DNA of 23,501 bases from DATLZC01 sp037444005 (GCA_037444005.1 JBBING010000034.1:1-23501), one strand, 5' to 3'; positions 1 through 8,344 are shown, numbered from the stretch's first letter. The notes: generated from the sequence alone by a model not told the origin. Numbers and translations: made by a program.

Positions 1-86
1 CCTACCCCGCCTCATCTCTAGTGTGGTGTACGGGATCTATCTGGACCAGCTCATCGTCGTTCGGCCCTCTGATACCCTGTGACTCG

Positions 87-944
87 ATGAAACCCACGGC
101 GCACCTTACGCGCTTGCGCAGGCGCATCCTCGCGTGGCATCGCCGCCACGGGCTGCGCGCGCCCTGGCGAGAGAGCGGCGACCCCTACCATGCGCTGGTG
201 GCCGCCGTTATGGCCCAGCAGACCCAGATGTCACGCGTGCTGCCGGCGTACGAGCGCTTTCTCTCTCGCTTCCCGTCGGTCGAGCGACTGGCGGAGTCCG
301 CGCCGGCGGACGCGTTGCGCGCGTGGGACGGTCTGGGTTACAACCTTCGGGCGCTGCGCCTTCGCGAGGCGGCTCGCGCCGTCGTCGTGCGCGGCGGTTT
401 TCCGCGAGACGCCGCCTCGCTCGCCGCGCTTCCCGGCGTCGGGCCGTTCACCGCCGCCGTCATCGCGTCCTTCGCCTTCGGAGCGCCCGTTCCCGCGGTC
501 GACACGAACGTCCGGCGGGTCCTCACGCGGGTGTTCGGCGAGCCCGACGCGCCGCCATCCCGCGTCGCAGAGCTGGCGGCGATGGCGCTCGCCCGGTCCG
601 ACCCCGCGAGATGGAATCAGGCGCTCATGGACCTCGGCGCGCTGGTGTGCCGACCGCGGCCCCGGTGCGAAGCGTGTCCCGTCCAAGCGCTGTGCGCGAG
701 CCGCGAGGCTCCGCCATCGAACGCCGCGAGCCGGGCGCAGCCGCCCTACCGGCGGGGAGCGAAACGGTGGTACCGGGGCGCCATCGTGCGGGTGCTGCGG
801 GCCGCCGACGCCCCCATGGACGCGACGGCGCTGGCGCAGGCCCTCGGGGAACCGGGCGCGGACGGCGTCTTCGCCGAGGCGCTGGCCGCGCTCGTGCGCG
901 ACAGGCTGGTGGCGCGCGACGGCGCCGGGTACCGGCTGCCGTAA
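87..944 (+). CDS. MutY-like HhH-GPD DNA glycosylase (short, variant active site)
   Basis: This is a base-excision repair glycosylase of the MutY/endonuclease III superfamily, 285 aa from ATG 87. It shows the QQTQ motif (residues 44-47), the helix-hairpin-helix LPGVG (115-119), the catalytic Asp139 in VDTN, and four cysteines for a 4Fe-4S cluster (188, 194, 197, 203). Two features are unusual. The Glu that activates adenine in MutY (E. coli Glu37) aligns with Ala40. The first cysteine spacing is C-x5-C instead of C-x6-C. Phe121 stands where bifunctional endonuclease III has its Lys, so lyase activity is not expected. After the cluster there is only a winged-helix-like tail (about 222-285) rather than the NUDIX-like domain of long MutY proteins; actinobacterial MutY proteins have a similar short tail. 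The frame is open back to position 21, but ATG 87 fits the family start better. There is no clear SD. Family is clear; substrate is not. Confidence 0.85.
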   Translation: MKPTAHLTRLRRRILAWHRRHGLRAPWRESGDPYHALVAAVMAQQTQMSRVLPAYERFLSRFPSVERLAESAPADALRAWDGLGYNLRALRLREAARAVVVRGGFPRDAASLAALPGVGPFTAAVIASFAFGAPVPAVDTNVRRVLTRVFGEPDAPPSRVAELAAMALARSDPARWNQALMDLGALVCRPRPRCEACPVQALCASREAPPSNAASRAQPPYRRGAKRWYRGAIVRVLRAADAPMDATALAQALGEPGADGVFAEALAALVRDRLVARDGAGYRLP

Positions 945-976
945 GTTCGCCGCTACCTGCATGGCCAGACCCGGCC

Positions 977-982
977 TACAAT
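977..982 (+). promoter_or_regulatory. Probable -10 box for the MBL-fold gene
   Basis: TACAAT followed by GGCG lies about 37 bases before the ATG at 1019, in the gap after the glycosylase gene. A recognisable -35 is lacking (the best-placed hexamer is TACCTG). The same TA(G/C)A(A/G/C)T plus GG pattern recurs before other plus-strand genes in the window. Confidence 0.5.
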
Positions 983-1018
983 GGCGCGGCGGCCCGGCGC
1001 GTGAGAGGAGGTTCCACC

Positions 1019-1660
1019 ATGGAAACGCTGCAAGACGGTCCGGTCACGATCCTGAAATTCGGCCCACTCGGCCCCTTCGCCAACAACGCCTACGTCATCG
1101 CCGATCGGCAGGCGGGCGAATGCGTCATCGTGGATGCGCCGGCGGGCGGTGAGGCCGTGCTGGAGGGCGTGGCCGGCGCCCGCGTGAAGGCGATCCTCAT
1201 GAGCCATCGCCACGGCGACCACTGGGCGTCCATCGACGCCCTCAAGAAGGCGACGGGCGCGCCCGCGCTGTGTCATCCGGCCGACGCCGAACGCTACCGG
1301 GACAAAGTGGATGGCGAGCTGGCCGACGGGCAGGAGATCGAGGTCGGCGCCGCCCGCATCCACGTGCTGCACACGCCCGGGCACACGCCGGGAAGCGTCT
1401 GCCTCCTGGTGGGAAGGCATCTCATCTCCGGGGACACGCTGTTCCCGGGCGGACCGGGGCGGTCGGACAGCCCCGAGGCGCTGCAGCAGGAGATCGCGTC
1501 CATCGTCGAGAAGCTGCTCCCGCTGCCGGACGACACCCGCGTCCACCCGGGGCACGGCGACAGCACCACCATCGGGGCCGCCCGCCGGGAGTACGAGGTT
1601 TTCGCCTCCCGGGAGCATCCGGCGGACCTCCATGGGGACGTGACGTGGGAGGGAAGCTAG
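1019..1660 (+). CDS. Metallo-beta-lactamase-fold hydrolase (glyoxalase II-like)
   Basis: A 213-aa cytoplasmic metal-dependent hydrolase. It has the HxHxDH signature (His63, His65, Asp67, His68), then His122 in HTPGHTPG, Asp139 in SGDT and His179 in HPGHG, which is the full ligand set for a dinuclear zinc site. The compact length and the SGDTLF context match the glyoxalase II/YcbL-like branch of thioester or lactone hydrolases rather than antibiotic-degrading lactamases. The true substrate cannot be told from sequence. The ATG is supported by a strong SD (GAGGAGG, about 1004-1010). The gene follows the glycosylase gene by 74 bases and probably has its own promoter. Confidence 0.9.
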   Translation: METLQDGPVTILKFGPLGPFANNAYVIADRQAGECVIVDAPAGGEAVLEGVAGARVKAILMSHRHGDHWASIDALKKATGAPALCHPADAERYRDKVDGELADGQEIEVGAARIHVLHTPGHTPGSVCLLVGRHLISGDTLFPGGPGRSDSPEALQQEIASIVEKLLPLPDDTRVHPGHGDSTTIGAARREYEVFASREHPADLHGDVTWEGS

Positions 1661-1686
1661 CGAGCGCCACGCAAGCGGCGCCGCGG

Positions 1687-1706
1687 GGCGGGTTCAGCCC
1701 GCCTTT
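1687..1706 (+). terminator. Probable intrinsic terminator after the MBL-fold gene
   Basis: GGCGGG and CCCGCC form a six-pair stem with a 5-nt loop, extended by one G-U pair, followed by TTT. It lies 27 bases after the MBL-fold stop codon and overlaps the last codons of the convergent GGDEF gene. The T tract is short, so the call is moderate. Confidence 0.5.
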
Positions 1707-3313
1707 CGCAGCCCGGCGGCTTCGGACGGCGGTAGCGCGACGCGGACGGTGTCCCGGCCTCCCTTCTTCGCCTCGTACAGCGCGGCGTCGGCCCGCGCCA
1801 GCAGCGAGTCGGCCGATTCGCCCGGCAGCAGCGCCGCGATGCCCGCGCTCAGCGTCACGCGGGGCGAGGTCCACTTGGCCCGGACCTCGCGCACGAGCCG
1901 CCAGACCAGCTCGCTCGCGCCCTCGGCATCGGTCTGGGGCAGCAGGAAGACGAACTCGTCACCGCCGAACCGCCCGACGAGGTCGCTGCTCCGAGCGATC
2001 TCGCGCGCCATGCTGGCGATGACGCGTAGCGTCTCGTCTCCGGCGGCGTGGCCGTTCACGTCGTTCACCGTCTTGAAGTGGTCGACGTCGAAGATGGCGA
2101 CCGCGAGCGGTCCGCCGTGCCGGTGCGCGCGGGCCACTTCGGCCGCCAGCGCCTCTTCCAGGTAGCGGCGGTTCGGCAGGCCCGTGAGCGCGTCCGTGCG
2201 CGCCAGACGGTGCTGGACCTCCATGTTCTCTTGGAGCCGGTCGTTCAGTTCGCGTAACCGCTGCTCCGACTCCCTGAGCTCGGAGAACAGCGTGAGCGCC
2301 TTGATGGCCGTCGAAATCTGCGCCGCCAGGGTCTCGATGAGCTGACGGAGCGCCGGGTCGAAGGTGCGGGCCTCGAATCCCGTGAGCGAAAGCACACCCA
2401 GCCGCTCGTCGCCGAACACGAGCGGCACGACCGCGGCCGAGCGGAGCAGGTTCCGCTTGGCGAACACATGCGACGATTCGGGCGCGCGCGGATCGCTCTG
2501 CAGGTCCTCGATGTACAGCGGCGCGCCTTCCGCCAGCGCCCGGCTGCCCAGGGGGTCGCCCTTGGTCCGCGCCTCGATCCACCGCTGGAGGTTGTCGAAC
2601 TGCATGTATCGGTTCTGCGCCACGCAGCGGAGCGCGATGGTTTCGAGATTCCGGTCGTAGACGTCGATGGTGACGAAGGCGAAGCCGGTGACGGCGCTCG
2701 TGATGGTCGCGAGCTCCGTGAGCGCCGTCTCCATGTCTTTCGTGTTCATCAGGATGTGGGCCATATTCGCGAGCGCGTCCAGCTGCTTTTCGAAGCGGGA
2801 CGATCGCTGCTGGCCGATGAACCGCATGACGAGCGCGGAGAATCCGGGCACGGCGGCTTTCAAGAGCGCCAGCGTCTCCGCCGGGATGCCTTCGACGCCC
2901 CAGGGGCCGCGAACGATGAGTGCTTCGGCGGAAGGCTCCGGGACGACGAGCTGGAACGCGAAGAAGGGACGCGGGAGGCCGGGGGCCGCCGCCACCTTTT
3001 CGCGCACCTTCCGGTCGGCGCGGGTCATGCGAAACCCCACGTGAGGAGCGTGGTCGGCCATCCAGCGCCGCAGGATCAACAGCCCGTCGTACGTGAAGCC
3101 GTGGTTCCACAGCTTCGCCGCGGGGCCGATGCAGGTGACCGGCGCCGTATGGTCCTCGGCGGCCACGAGCAGCCACGCGTCGAACGCGCCGGAGGCCTGG
3201 CACAGGCGGCTCAACGCGAGGCGCAGACCGCGCTCGCTGACCGACGGCCGCGCCGCCAGGTCGGCGAGCTCCGCGAGAAACCGTCCGCAGGCGAGCTCGT
3301 TCGCGCGTTGCAT
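1694..3313 (-). CDS. Diguanylate cyclase with GAF-type sensor region
   Basis: A 539-aa soluble signalling protein predicted to make cyclic di-GMP from two GTP. The N-terminal region (about 5-165) looks like a divergent sensor domain. A clear GAF domain spans about 175-340, followed by a short coiled-coil linker (345-372) and a GGDEF domain (373-525). The domain has DALTGLPNRR (374-383) and an intact GGDEF active site (450-454). RSSD (441-444), five residues upstream, matches the inhibitory I-site, so product feedback is likely. There are no membrane segments. ATG 3313 has GGAG directly against it, too close to be a good SD; an in-frame TTG two codons upstream and a GTG 19 codons upstream are alternatives. 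It is divergent from the M16 peptidase gene. Confidence 0.92.
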   Translation of the reverse strand: MQRANELACGRFLAELADLAARPSVSERGLRLALSRLCQASGAFDAWLLVAAEDHTAPVTCIGPAAKLWNHGFTYDGLLILRRWMADHAPHVGFRMTRADRKVREKVAAAPGLPRPFFAFQLVVPEPSAEALIVRGPWGVEGIPAETLALLKAAVPGFSALVMRFIGQQRSSRFEKQLDALANMAHILMNTKDMETALTELATITSAVTGFAFVTIDVYDRNLETIALRCVAQNRYMQFDNLQRWIEARTKGDPLGSRALAEGAPLYIEDLQSDPRAPESSHVFAKRNLLRSAAVVPLVFGDERLGVLSLTGFEARTFDPALRQLIETLAAQISTAIKALTLFSELRESEQRLRELNDRLQENMEVQHRLARTDALTGLPNRRYLEEALAAEVARAHRHGGPLAVAIFDVDHFKTVNDVNGHAAGDETLRVIASMAREIARSSDLVGRFGGDEFVFLLPQTDAEGASELVWRLVREVRAKWTSPRVTLSAGIAALLPGESADSLLARADAALYEAKKGGRDTVRVALPPSEAAGLRKAG

Positions 3314-3377
3314 CTCCAAAGGTAGTCTCGACCGTTCGTGGGGCCGTCTGCATGCGTCGACCCGCACTTCGGACCGT

Positions 3378-3406
3378 TTGATCTCGCCTGTTCCCGCCAA
3401 TAGAAT
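3378..3406 (+). promoter_or_regulatory. Promoter for the M16 peptidase gene
   Basis: TTGATC (3378-3383), a 17-bp spacer and TAGAAT (3401-3406) form a good sigma-70-type promoter. The predicted transcription start is near 3413, about 20 bases before the ATG at 3434. Confidence 0.65.
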
Positions 3407-3433
3407 CGGGCAAACGACGAGGCCCGCCGCTCG

Positions 3434-4753
3434 ATGAGGGCCTGGTTCCCGCGGAGGAGCGCCCTGGCCGCCGAAGAGATCCCCGCCCCGTACCTCAAGA
3501 CCACGCTGGACAACGGACTGCGCGTCGTGACCGCGCCGATGCCGCACACGCGCTCGGTGAGCGTCAGCGTCTACGTCGGAGCGGGCTCGCGGTACGAGCG
3601 GCCGGAGCAGTCGGGGCTGTCTCACTTCCTCGAGCACATGTGCTTCAAGGGCACCGAGAAGCGCCCGACGCCGCGCGACATCTCGGAGGCCATCGACAGC
3701 GTGGGGGGCGTCATCAACGCCGCCACCGACCGCGAGCTGACGGTCTACTACTGCAAGGTCGCGCGTCCCCACTTCGAGCTCGCGCTCGACGTCCTCGTGG
3801 ACATGGTCCGCCGGCCGCTTCTGGACCCGTCCGAGCTCGAGAAGGAGCGCGCCGTCGTCATCGAGGAGCTCGCCAGCGTCGCCGACTCCCCGGCGCAACA
3901 GGTCGACATCCTGCTGGACCGCACACTGTGGCCTAACCAGCCGCTCGGCTGGGACGTGGCGGGCACGGAAGAAACGGTCTCCCGCATCGACAGGGAAATG
4001 GCGCTGGCGTACCTGCGCCGGCAGTACGTGCCCAACAACATGGTCCTCAGCGTCGCCGGGGCGGTCTCGCACGACGAGGTCGTCGAGCTGGCGAAGGCGC
4101 ACATGGGTGACTGGGAGCGCGGCAATCCCGCATGCTGGTTCCCCGCAGTCAACGGACAGCGGGAGCCGCGCGCGGCGACGTTGTACAAGAACACCGAACA
4201 GGCGCACATCTCGGCAGCGGTTCGCGGCGTCTCGAGCTGGCATCCGGACCGGTTCGCCCTCGACCTGCTCTCGGTGGCGCTCGGCGAGGGGATGAGCAGC
4301 CGTCTGTTCCAGGAGCTTCGCGAGCGCCGGAGCCTGTGCTACGACGTCCATACGTACGTCACCCACTTCCTCGACGCCGGCGCCTTCACCGTCTACGCGG
4401 GGGTCGACCCCGGACGCGCGGAGGAGGCGATCACCGCCGCCCTGCGCGAGCTCGCGCGGGCCCGCGACGAGGGGCTCCCCGAAGAGGAGCTGGAGAAGGC
4501 GAAGGAGCTCTCCAAGGGCCGCCTGCTTCTGCGCATGGAGGACACCCGCAGCGTGTCGGGCTGGTACGGCGGCCAGGAGCTCCTCAACGGCCGCATCTAC
4601 ACGCCGGACGAGGTCATCGGCTTCATCGACGCCGTGACCGTCGACGACATCCGGAGGGTCGCGCGGCGGCTCCTCGTGCCGCAACAAATGAACCTGGCGG
4701 TGGTCGGCCCGTTCCGCGGCGCCAAGCGGTTCCAGCGGCTGCTCTCCTTCTGA
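3434..4753 (+). CDS. M16 family zinc metallopeptidase (processing-peptidase-like)
   Basis: A 439-aa peptidase of the insulinase/mitochondrial processing peptidase family. The inverted zinc motif HFLEH is present (His64, Glu67, His68), with the third ligand at Glu144 (ERAVVIEEL), giving the family's HxxEH-x75-E arrangement. The C-terminal half carries the usual substrate-clamping M16 domain with LFQELRERRSLCY. Length is normal for single-chain bacterial PqqL/YmxG-type proteins. No convincing signal peptide is seen, so a cytoplasmic role in peptide turnover is likely. The assigned ATG lacks an SD. A perfect SD (GGAGGAG, 3453-3459) lies inside the frame, followed at 3464 by CTG rather than a standard start, so the true N-terminus is uncertain by about ten residues. 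Confidence 0.92.
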   Translation: MRAWFPRRSALAAEEIPAPYLKTTLDNGLRVVTAPMPHTRSVSVSVYVGAGSRYERPEQSGLSHFLEHMCFKGTEKRPTPRDISEAIDSVGGVINAATDRELTVYYCKVARPHFELALDVLVDMVRRPLLDPSELEKERAVVIEELASVADSPAQQVDILLDRTLWPNQPLGWDVAGTEETVSRIDREMALAYLRRQYVPNNMVLSVAGAVSHDEVVELAKAHMGDWERGNPACWFPAVNGQREPRAATLYKNTEQAHISAAVRGVSSWHPDRFALDLLSVALGEGMSSRLFQELRERRSLCYDVHTYVTHFLDAGAFTVYAGVDPGRAEEAITAALRELARARDEGLPEEELEKAKELSKGRLLLRMEDTRSVSGWYGGQELLNGRIYTPDEVIGFIDAVTVDDIRRVARRLLVPQQMNLAVVGPFRGAKRFQRLLSF

Positions 4754-4782
4754 GGCTCCGCTGGACGCTCGGCCCACCGTGC

Positions 4783-4836
4783 TAGAATGGCGCGGGCCGA
4801 ACGTCCGCCAGTGTTCGGGACCGCAGATGAAAGGAG
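4783..4836 (+). promoter_or_regulatory. Promoter -10 and SD for the lemA-htpX-GNAT-thiE unit
   Basis: TAGAAT followed by GG (4783-4790) lies in the gap after the M16 gene, with no strong -35. An AAGGAG SD (4831-4836) sits six bases before the lemA ATG. This suggests that the downstream four-gene run is a separate transcription unit. Confidence 0.55.
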
Positions 4837-4842
4837 CGTAGG

Positions 4843-5460
4843 ATGCTCGCCGTCGTCGTCGTGCTCGCCGTCATCGCAGGCGTCGTCGTCATCGCCGCGC
4901 TAGCGCTCATCGGCATGTACAACGGCCTCGTGCGGTCCCGCATGCGGGTCCGCGAGGCGTGGTCGGGCATCGACGTTCAGCTCAAGCGGCGCGCGTCGCT
5001 GGTGCCCAACCTCGTCGAGACCGTGAAGGGGTACGCCGCCCACGAGCGCGAGGTGCTGGAGAACGTTACCCGCGCCCGGGCGATGCTCGACCGCGCGGGC
5101 TCGCCCCGCGAGGCGGCCGAGGCGAACAACATGCTCACGCAGACGCTGCGGTCGCTGTTCGCCGTCGCCGAGAACTATCCGCAACTGCGGGCGAACGAGA
5201 ACTTCATGGCGCTCCAGCGCGAGCTCTCCGACATCGAAGAGAAGATCGCGTACGCGCGGCAGTTCTACAACCGCAACGTCCTCGACTACAACACGAAGAC
5301 GCAGACGGTGCCGACGGTGTTCATGGCCCGGATGTTCGGCTTCGAAGAGGCCGAATTCTTCGAGGCGGAGGAGGAGGCGCGCGAGGACGTCCGCGTGCAG
5401 TTCACGTCGCCCGCCGCCGAGCCCTCGCCGCCCGCCGGGCCCGGCTCGCAGCAGTCCTGA
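4843..5460 (+). CDS. lemA: LemA family membrane-anchored protein
   Basis: A 205-aa protein with one N-terminal membrane helix (about 2-25) and a helical soluble domain. The LemA hallmarks are present: YNGLVRSRMRVREAWSGID, then LKRRASLVPNLVETVKGYAAHE, the ENFMALQRELSDIEEKIAYARQFYN-type block (split here across about 127-150), and a final acidic, Pro-rich tail (about 172-205). The molecular role of LemA proteins is not established. They are commonly encoded beside HtpX-type proteases, as here, where the stop is 11 bases before htpX. A good SD supports the start. Confidence 0.92.
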   Translation: MLAVVVVLAVIAGVVVIAALALIGMYNGLVRSRMRVREAWSGIDVQLKRRASLVPNLVETVKGYAAHEREVLENVTRARAMLDRAGSPREAAEANNMLTQTLRSLFAVAENYPQLRANENFMALQRELSDIEEKIAYARQFYNRNVLDYNTKTQTVPTVFMARMFGFEEAEFFEAEEEAREDVRVQFTSPAAEPSPPAGPGSQQS

Positions 5461-5471
5461 ACCTCGCGCTC

Positions 5472-6404
5472 ATGCAGGCCGAGCGGCCCCTCGAACAGCC
5501 GGTCCTCATCTACGACCGCATCGCGTACAACCGCCGGATGACATGGCTTCTCATGCTGGCGTTCGTCCTGGCGGGCGGCGCCTTCGCCACCCTCATCGGC
5601 CTGGCTCTCGGGCTGCCGGTCGAGTACGCGCCCATCGTCTTCGTCCCCTTCGCTTTGTTCGCGCTGCTCAGCTACTACTCGTCGTCGTCCGTCGCGCTCG
5701 CCGTGAGCGGAGCTCGCGAAGTCAGCCCGGCGGAGGAGCCGGAGCTCCACCGCATCGTCGAGAACCTCTGCATCGGGGCGGGTCTGCCGAAGCCGAAGGT
5801 GTACATCATCGAGGACGGCTCGCCCAACGCCGTCGCCACCGGGCGAGACCCCGAGCACGCAGCCATCGCCGTCACGCGAGGCCTGCTCCAGAAGCTCGAC
5901 CGCCTCGAGCTCGAGGGCGTCATCGCCCACGAGCTCTCGCATATCGGGAACTACGACATCCGGCTGATGACCATCGTGGTGGTCCTCGTGGGGCTCATCG
6001 CGCTGATGGCCGACTTCTTCCTGCGATGGACGTGGTGGGGCGCGGGACGGCGTCCCTCCAATCGCGGCCGCAGTGCGGGAAGCGGGGTGGCGCTCATCCT
6101 CGCGCTGGCGCTCATCGCGGCGATCCTCATGCCGCTCGTGGCGCAGATCATCAAGTTCGCCATCTCCCGCCAACGGGAGTACCTCGCCGACGCCTCGGCC
6201 GCGCTTCTCACGCGGTACCCCGAGGGCCTCGCGCGGGCGCTCGAAAAGATCGCCGCCGACCCCGACCCCCTCGAGGTCGCGAACAAGGCCACGGCGCATC
6301 TCTACATCAACAACCCGCTCCGGGAGCACGAAAGCTTCCTCAACAACCTGTTCTCGACACATCCGCCCATCGAGGAACGCATCCGGCTCCTGCGAGCGAT
6401 GTGA
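5472..6404 (+). CDS. htpX: M48 family membrane zinc protease (HtpX-like)
   Basis: A 310-aa integral membrane endopeptidase. Two N-terminal membrane helices (about 24-48 and 51-70) and two more after the active site (about 163-183 and 205-230) match HtpX topology. The zinc site is HELSH (His153, Glu154, His157) with the third ligand Glu237 in REYLAD. The C-terminal STHPPIEERI motif is typical. HtpX degrades misfolded membrane proteins. The pairing with lemA indicates a membrane quality-control unit, though the functional link between the two families is not settled. No SD is visible, so translation is probably coupled to lemA. Confidence 0.93.
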   Translation: MQAERPLEQPVLIYDRIAYNRRMTWLLMLAFVLAGGAFATLIGLALGLPVEYAPIVFVPFALFALLSYYSSSSVALAVSGAREVSPAEEPELHRIVENLCIGAGLPKPKVYIIEDGSPNAVATGRDPEHAAIAVTRGLLQKLDRLELEGVIAHELSHIGNYDIRLMTIVVVLVGLIALMADFFLRWTWWGAGRRPSNRGRSAGSGVALILALALIAAILMPLVAQIIKFAISRQREYLADASAALLTRYPEGLARALEKIAADPDPLEVANKATAHLYINNPLREHESFLNNLFSTHPPIEERIRLLRAM

Positions 6405-6405
6405 G

Positions 6406-6867
6406 GTGAGCCCGCCGCGCATCCGTCCGGCGAAGCGCAGCGACGTCCGCGAGATCAAGCGGCTCCTCGCGGGCTATCATCTTCCCCGCGCCGACCTGGG
6501 CCGCTACGTCGACACCTTTCTCGTCGCCGAAGACGACGAGGGGCTCGCCGGGTGCGCGGGGCTCGAGCTGTACGGCTCCTCGGCGATCCTGCGCTCGGTG
6601 GCTGTGGCCGAACGGCTCCGCGGGACCGGACTGGGACGCCGGCTCACGGAGGAGGCGCTCGCCCTGGCGCGCCGGCGAGGCGTGCGGCGGCTGTACCTGT
6701 TTACGATGACAGCGGAGGAGTTCTTCCAGCGCTTCGGGTTCCGCCGAATTCACATCGACGAGATGGACCAGAACCTGCGCGCCAGCCGCGAATACCAGAT
6801 CGTCCGCCGGTGGTGGCCCCGGACGCCGATTCGTCCGATGCTGCTGGAGTTGGAGCCGGCGCGGTGA
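6406..6867 (+). CDS. GNAT family N-acetyltransferase
   Basis: A 153-aa acetyltransferase. The acetyl-CoA motif RLRGTGLG (70-77) follows the beta-4 strand ILRSVAV. TAEEFFQRFGFRR (102-114) is the motif-B region seen in amino-acid N-acetyltransferases of the ArgA/ArsN type. The GTG start lies one base after the htpX stop, and its stop overlaps the thiE start by four bases (GTGA), so all three are translationally coupled. The substrate is unknown. An amino-acid or amino-acid analogue is a reasonable guess from the motif-B resemblance only. Confidence 0.85.
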   Translation: MSPPRIRPAKRSDVREIKRLLAGYHLPRADLGRYVDTFLVAEDDEGLAGCAGLELYGSSAILRSVAVAERLRGTGLGRRLTEEALALARRRGVRRLYLFTMTAEEFFQRFGFRRIHIDEMDQNLRASREYQIVRRWWPRTPIRPMLLELEPAR

Positions 6868-7484
6868 AGCGCATCCGCGGCCTGTACGTCATCATCGACC
6901 CCGACGCCTGCCGCGGGCGCTCGCCCGTCGAGGTGGCGCGTCTCGCCCTCGAGGGAGGCGCCAGCGTCATCCAGTGGCGAGACAAGCGGCGCGACAAAGG
7001 CGAGCAGCTCGCCGACGCCCGCGCCATCCTCGCCCTCTGCCGAGATCGCGGCGTCCCATTCATCGTGAACGACCATGCGGACCTGGCCTGGGCCCTCGGC
7101 GCAGACGGCGTCCACGTCGGACAGCGCGACCTGCCGGCGCCATTGGTACGCGCCCTCCTGCCCCAGGCCATCGTCGGCGTCTCCACCAACAACGCCGACG
7201 AAGCCCGCCGGGCCGTGGCCGAAGGCGCGACCTACGTCGCCGTGGGCAGCGTCTTCCCCACGCGCACCAAAGCCGCCATCCGGCCGGCCGACCCCGACCG
7301 TGTGCGCCAGGTGCGGGCGGCCGTCGATGCGCCCGTCGTCGCCATCGGCGGCATCGACGCCTCCAACGTCGACCTCGTGATCGCGGCGGGCGCGGACGCG
7401 GCCGCGGTCATCAGCGCCGTCTGCGGTGCGGACGACCCGAAAGAAGCGGCCCGAGCGCTCGCCTCGCGCTTCGAGCGACCCTAG
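6864..7484 (+). CDS. thiE: Thiamine-phosphate synthase
   Basis: A 206-aa TIM-barrel enzyme that joins hydroxymethylpyrimidine diphosphate and thiazole phosphate to give thiamine monophosphate. Recognisable family motifs are QWRDK (37-41), VND (68-70), DGVHVGQ (81-87), GSVFPTRTK (128-136), AIGGI (160-164) and VISAV (182-186), covering the diphosphate and thiazole-phosphate binding sites. Length is standard. The GTG start overlaps the GNAT stop by four bases. No other thiamine gene is in the window, so its place at the end of a protease operon is odd. No TPP riboswitch is seen upstream of the unit. Confidence 0.95.
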   Translation: MKRIRGLYVIIDPDACRGRSPVEVARLALEGGASVIQWRDKRRDKGEQLADARAILALCRDRGVPFIVNDHADLAWALGADGVHVGQRDLPAPLVRALLPQAIVGVSTNNADEARRAVAEGATYVAVGSVFPTRTKAAIRPADPDRVRQVRAAVDAPVVAIGGIDASNVDLVIAAGADAAAVISAVCGADDPKEAARALASRFERP

Positions 7485-8344
7485 GGTCTGGCGGCCGATT
7501 CGCGCTCGCCGAGGGTCTCCCGCTCGCGGTCCTCGGCCCAAGCGCGGAAGATGTCGGTGACGCCCACGCGCCGGGCGAACCACTCCCCGGACGAGGGCGC
7601 CAGGGCGAGCAGGGTCAGGAGCAGCCGCGTGGGGCCGGGATTCACCACCGCTTCGGGAAGATCCCGTTCGATGCACCGAACCACAGCCGCCGCCACCGCC
7701 TGCGGCGTCGTCGTGCCCAGCACGCGGGATGGCTGACGGCGCACCCTCGCGCTGGCGTCGGCGAACATCCCGGCTTCGCGGACGAAGCCCGGACACACCA
7801 CGGAGGCGCTGACGCCCGTGCCCCGGTATTCGGCCCTGAGGGATTGCGTGAAGCCGATGAGGCCCGCTTTGCTCGCGGCGTAGGGCTCGTTGTATGCGGG
7901 GCCCTGCTTCCCCGCGAGCGACGCGATGTTCACGATGTGCCCCTCCCGCCGGGCCAGCATGCCGGGCAGGACCAGCCGGGTGAGGAGCATCGGCGCGATG
8001 AGGTTCACCGCGATGACCCGCTCGATATCCTCGGGCGGCAGACGGTGATACGAGAACGTGGACTCGATGCCGGCGTTGTTGACGAGCACGTGGACGCCCC
8101 CGAACGCCGCTTCCGCCTCGCGGACCAGCGCCTCCCGCGCGGCGGCGTCCGCCACGTCGGCAGGCACGACGACGACCCGCGCGCCGAGCGCCCGCAACTC
8201 CTCGGCGACCGCTTCGAGCCCCTCCCGCGAGCGCGCCGCCAGCGCCAGGTTCATCCCGCGGCCCGCGAGCGCGCGGGCGATATAGGGTCCGAGGCCGCGC
8301 GACGCGCCGGTCACGATAGCGGTCTTGCCGTCGAGCTCTCGCAT
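7481..8344 (-). CDS. Short-chain dehydrogenase/reductase
   Basis: A 287-aa NAD(P)-dependent classical SDR. It has the Rossmann glycine motif TGASRGLG (12-19), NNAG (89-92) and the catalytic tetrad Asn114, Ser142, Tyr155, Lys159 (YAASK). The C-terminal extension after about residue 235 is longer than in minimal SDRs. The start is firm: AAGGAGG lies six bases before ATG 8344. It is the second gene of a unit led by the beta-propeller gene (23-base gap). Its stop and the thiE stop overlap within a single CTAG. The substrate is unknown; the PGFVREAGMF loop suggests a ketoacyl or alcohol-type SDR but does not prove it. Confidence 0.93.
   Translation of the reverse strand: MRELDGKTAIVTGASRGLGPYIARALAGRGMNLALAARSREGLEAVAEELRALGARVVVVPADVADAAAREALVREAEAAFGGVHVLVNNAGIESTFSYHRLPPEDIERVIAVNLIAPMLLTRLVLPGMLARREGHIVNIASLAGKQGPAYNEPYAASKAGLIGFTQSLRAEYRGTGVSASVVCPGFVREAGMFADASARVRRQPSRVLGTTTPQAVAAAVVRCIERDLPEAVVNPGPTRLLLTLLALAPSSGEWFARRVGVTDIFRAWAEDRERETLGERESAARP

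Noticed and set aside
1019..1660. Beta-lactamase resistance gene
   Set aside because: Short glyoxalase II-like form with no signal peptide and no lactamase-specific context.
3314..4777. A much longer minus-strand reading of the GGDEF protein (1027 residues)
   Set aside because: The extra N-terminal half is exactly antisense to the M16 peptidase gene and is low-complexity Arg/Ala/Asp-rich, typical of shadow frames in GC-rich DNA.
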